From NCBI GenBank assembly GCA_022712235.1, contig JALAGW010000052.1, forward strand, positions 1 to 14,320: a DNA stretch of 14,320 nt, read 5' to 3'. The number at the start of each line of letters is the position of its first letter. Position 1 is the stretch's first letter. The notes below the pieces were generated by a model that saw nothing but the letters and a program-made list of their open reading frames with translations, searched no databases and had not been told where the DNA came from. This stretch comes from Brevundimonas sp. GTDB lineage: Bacteria; Pseudomonadota; Alphaproteobacteria; Caulobacterales; Caulobacteraceae. Positions 13,609 to 14,320 of the stretch are shown piece after piece. A program made the translations under genes and the position numbers.

Positions 13609-14100
13609 TCACCAGTTCATGCGGAGGCCCAAAGCCGCTTCGGTAGCCGTCTGGCGGCTTCGGCCGCCGTCAACCGTCCAGCGGTGGCCGGCCTGACCCT
13701 GAGTTTCCGGGCGCTGTCGGCGTCGATCGCGACGTCGGCCGCGTTTCGCGTCAGGCCGATCCGGAGACTGCCCTGCGTCAGGGTCGCGTCGGCCGTTTGG
13801 CCGGGATCGGCGAGCAGATCGCCCGTCCATTGCAAAGCGGTCAGGCTGACGCTGATCGCCGGTCCAGCTGCTGTTGCTCCGCTTCTAGGCGAAGGCCGAT
13901 GCGTCGACGACGATGTCGCCGCCAGTCGCGCCGGCGCCGACCTGCACCAGCGGGGACCGGCCATTGACGACAGGCTGAGCGTTTCTTCCGCGACCCGGCG
14001 AAACCAAAGCCGGAAATCGAAACCGGCGTCTCCATGGTCGCTGGCCCTTCTTGGTGAACACAAATCCCGTTACGTCACCCGAATATTCGACTGGCGGCAC
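13609..14100 (-). pseudogene. Decayed coding sequence, three overlapping frames
   Basis: Between LysR and the tRNA terminator no intact gene is seen. On the minus strand, pieces that look protein-like change frame. VEYSGDVTGFVFTKKG and VVNGRSPLVQVGAGATGGDI occur in one frame (13885-14100). ISVSLTALQWTGDLL and GSLRIGLTRNAADVAIDAD occur in another (13617-14063). A C-terminal stretch ending ALGLRMNW occurs in a third (13609-13830). The alternating beta-like pattern suggests an all-beta domain, possibly secreted or envelope, but I do not recognise a family. Two or three frameshifts would be needed to join them, so this is either a pseudogene or an assembly with small errors. The rest of 13407-13608 holds the LysR promoter region only. 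Confidence 0.35.
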
Positions 14101-14201
14101 GCCACAACCGCACCCGGCCGCGACATCTGGCAGGGAAGTCGACCTGCGGGTCCACGGCGACCTGGCCGTCCTGCTGGGCTGGGGCGGCCCCCGGACAGCA
14201 G

Positions 14202-14232
14202 AAAGCCCCGGAGCATTGAGCTACGGGGCTTT
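14202..14232 (-). terminator. Terminator downstream of tRNA-fMet
   Basis: AAAGCCCCG (14202-14210) and CGGGGCTTT (14224-14232) form a perfect 9-bp stem; AGC and GCT inside add three pairs past a mismatch. It lies eight bases beyond the 3' end of the minus-strand tRNA. The A/T ends make it usable from either side, but the T-run is only three bases. Confidence 0.65.
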
Positions 14233-14239
14233 GAGGGTT

Positions 14240-14316
<77 letters not shown>

Positions 14317-14320
14317 GCAA

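Overview
The window is about 14.3 kb of GC-rich DNA (roughly two thirds G+C). It reads as an alphaproteobacterium of the order Caulobacterales, probably Brevundimonas or a close relative. The grounds are a chvI-chvG-hprK-EIIA-HPr block, a short alphaproteobacterial type HprK, a TonB-dependent receptor, and an initiator tRNA with an A-U first pair in the anticodon-stem triplet. The order is an inference from gene content, not from a database search.

Region 1 (1-4468): the window opens inside a reading frame whose first ~50 codons look like an actinobacterial heme A synthase (CtaA). They run in frame into the beta-barrel of a TonB-dependent receptor that lacks its plug. I read this as a chimeric join, most likely an assembly artefact. 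After a good intrinsic terminator come a small GNAT-like acetyltransferase, a HI0933/YhiN-type FAD oxidoreductase and a small zinc-ribbon protein.

Region 2 (4473-9911): a 570-residue protein of unknown function lies on the minus strand, convergent with the zinc-ribbon gene and divergent from chvI. Across a ~220 bp regulatory gap starts the core operon: response regulator ChvI, sensor kinase ChvG, HPr kinase/phosphorylase HprK, a mannose-type PTS EIIA protein and HPr. Together these link an envelope-stress two-component system to the regulatory (non-transporting) phosphotransferase system. Neither rapZ nor ptsI (enzyme I) is present in the window.

Region 3 (9912-14320): this part looks more accessory. 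It has a possible antisense remnant of a medium-chain dehydrogenase, an SDR oxidoreductase with Ala in place of the catalytic Ser, a terminator-like hairpin, and an AT-rich leader. Next is a Tat-exported CodA-like amidohydrolase facing a LysR regulator tail to tail, with a perfect 12-bp inverted repeat between them. About 600 bp of decayed coding sequence follows, and the window ends in an initiator tRNA-fMet on the minus strand with its own terminator. No CRISPR array, transposase, integrase, rRNA or recognisable defence system was seen. The best candidates for something unusual are the exported deaminase-like enzyme and the mosaic of remnants around it, not a clear new system.
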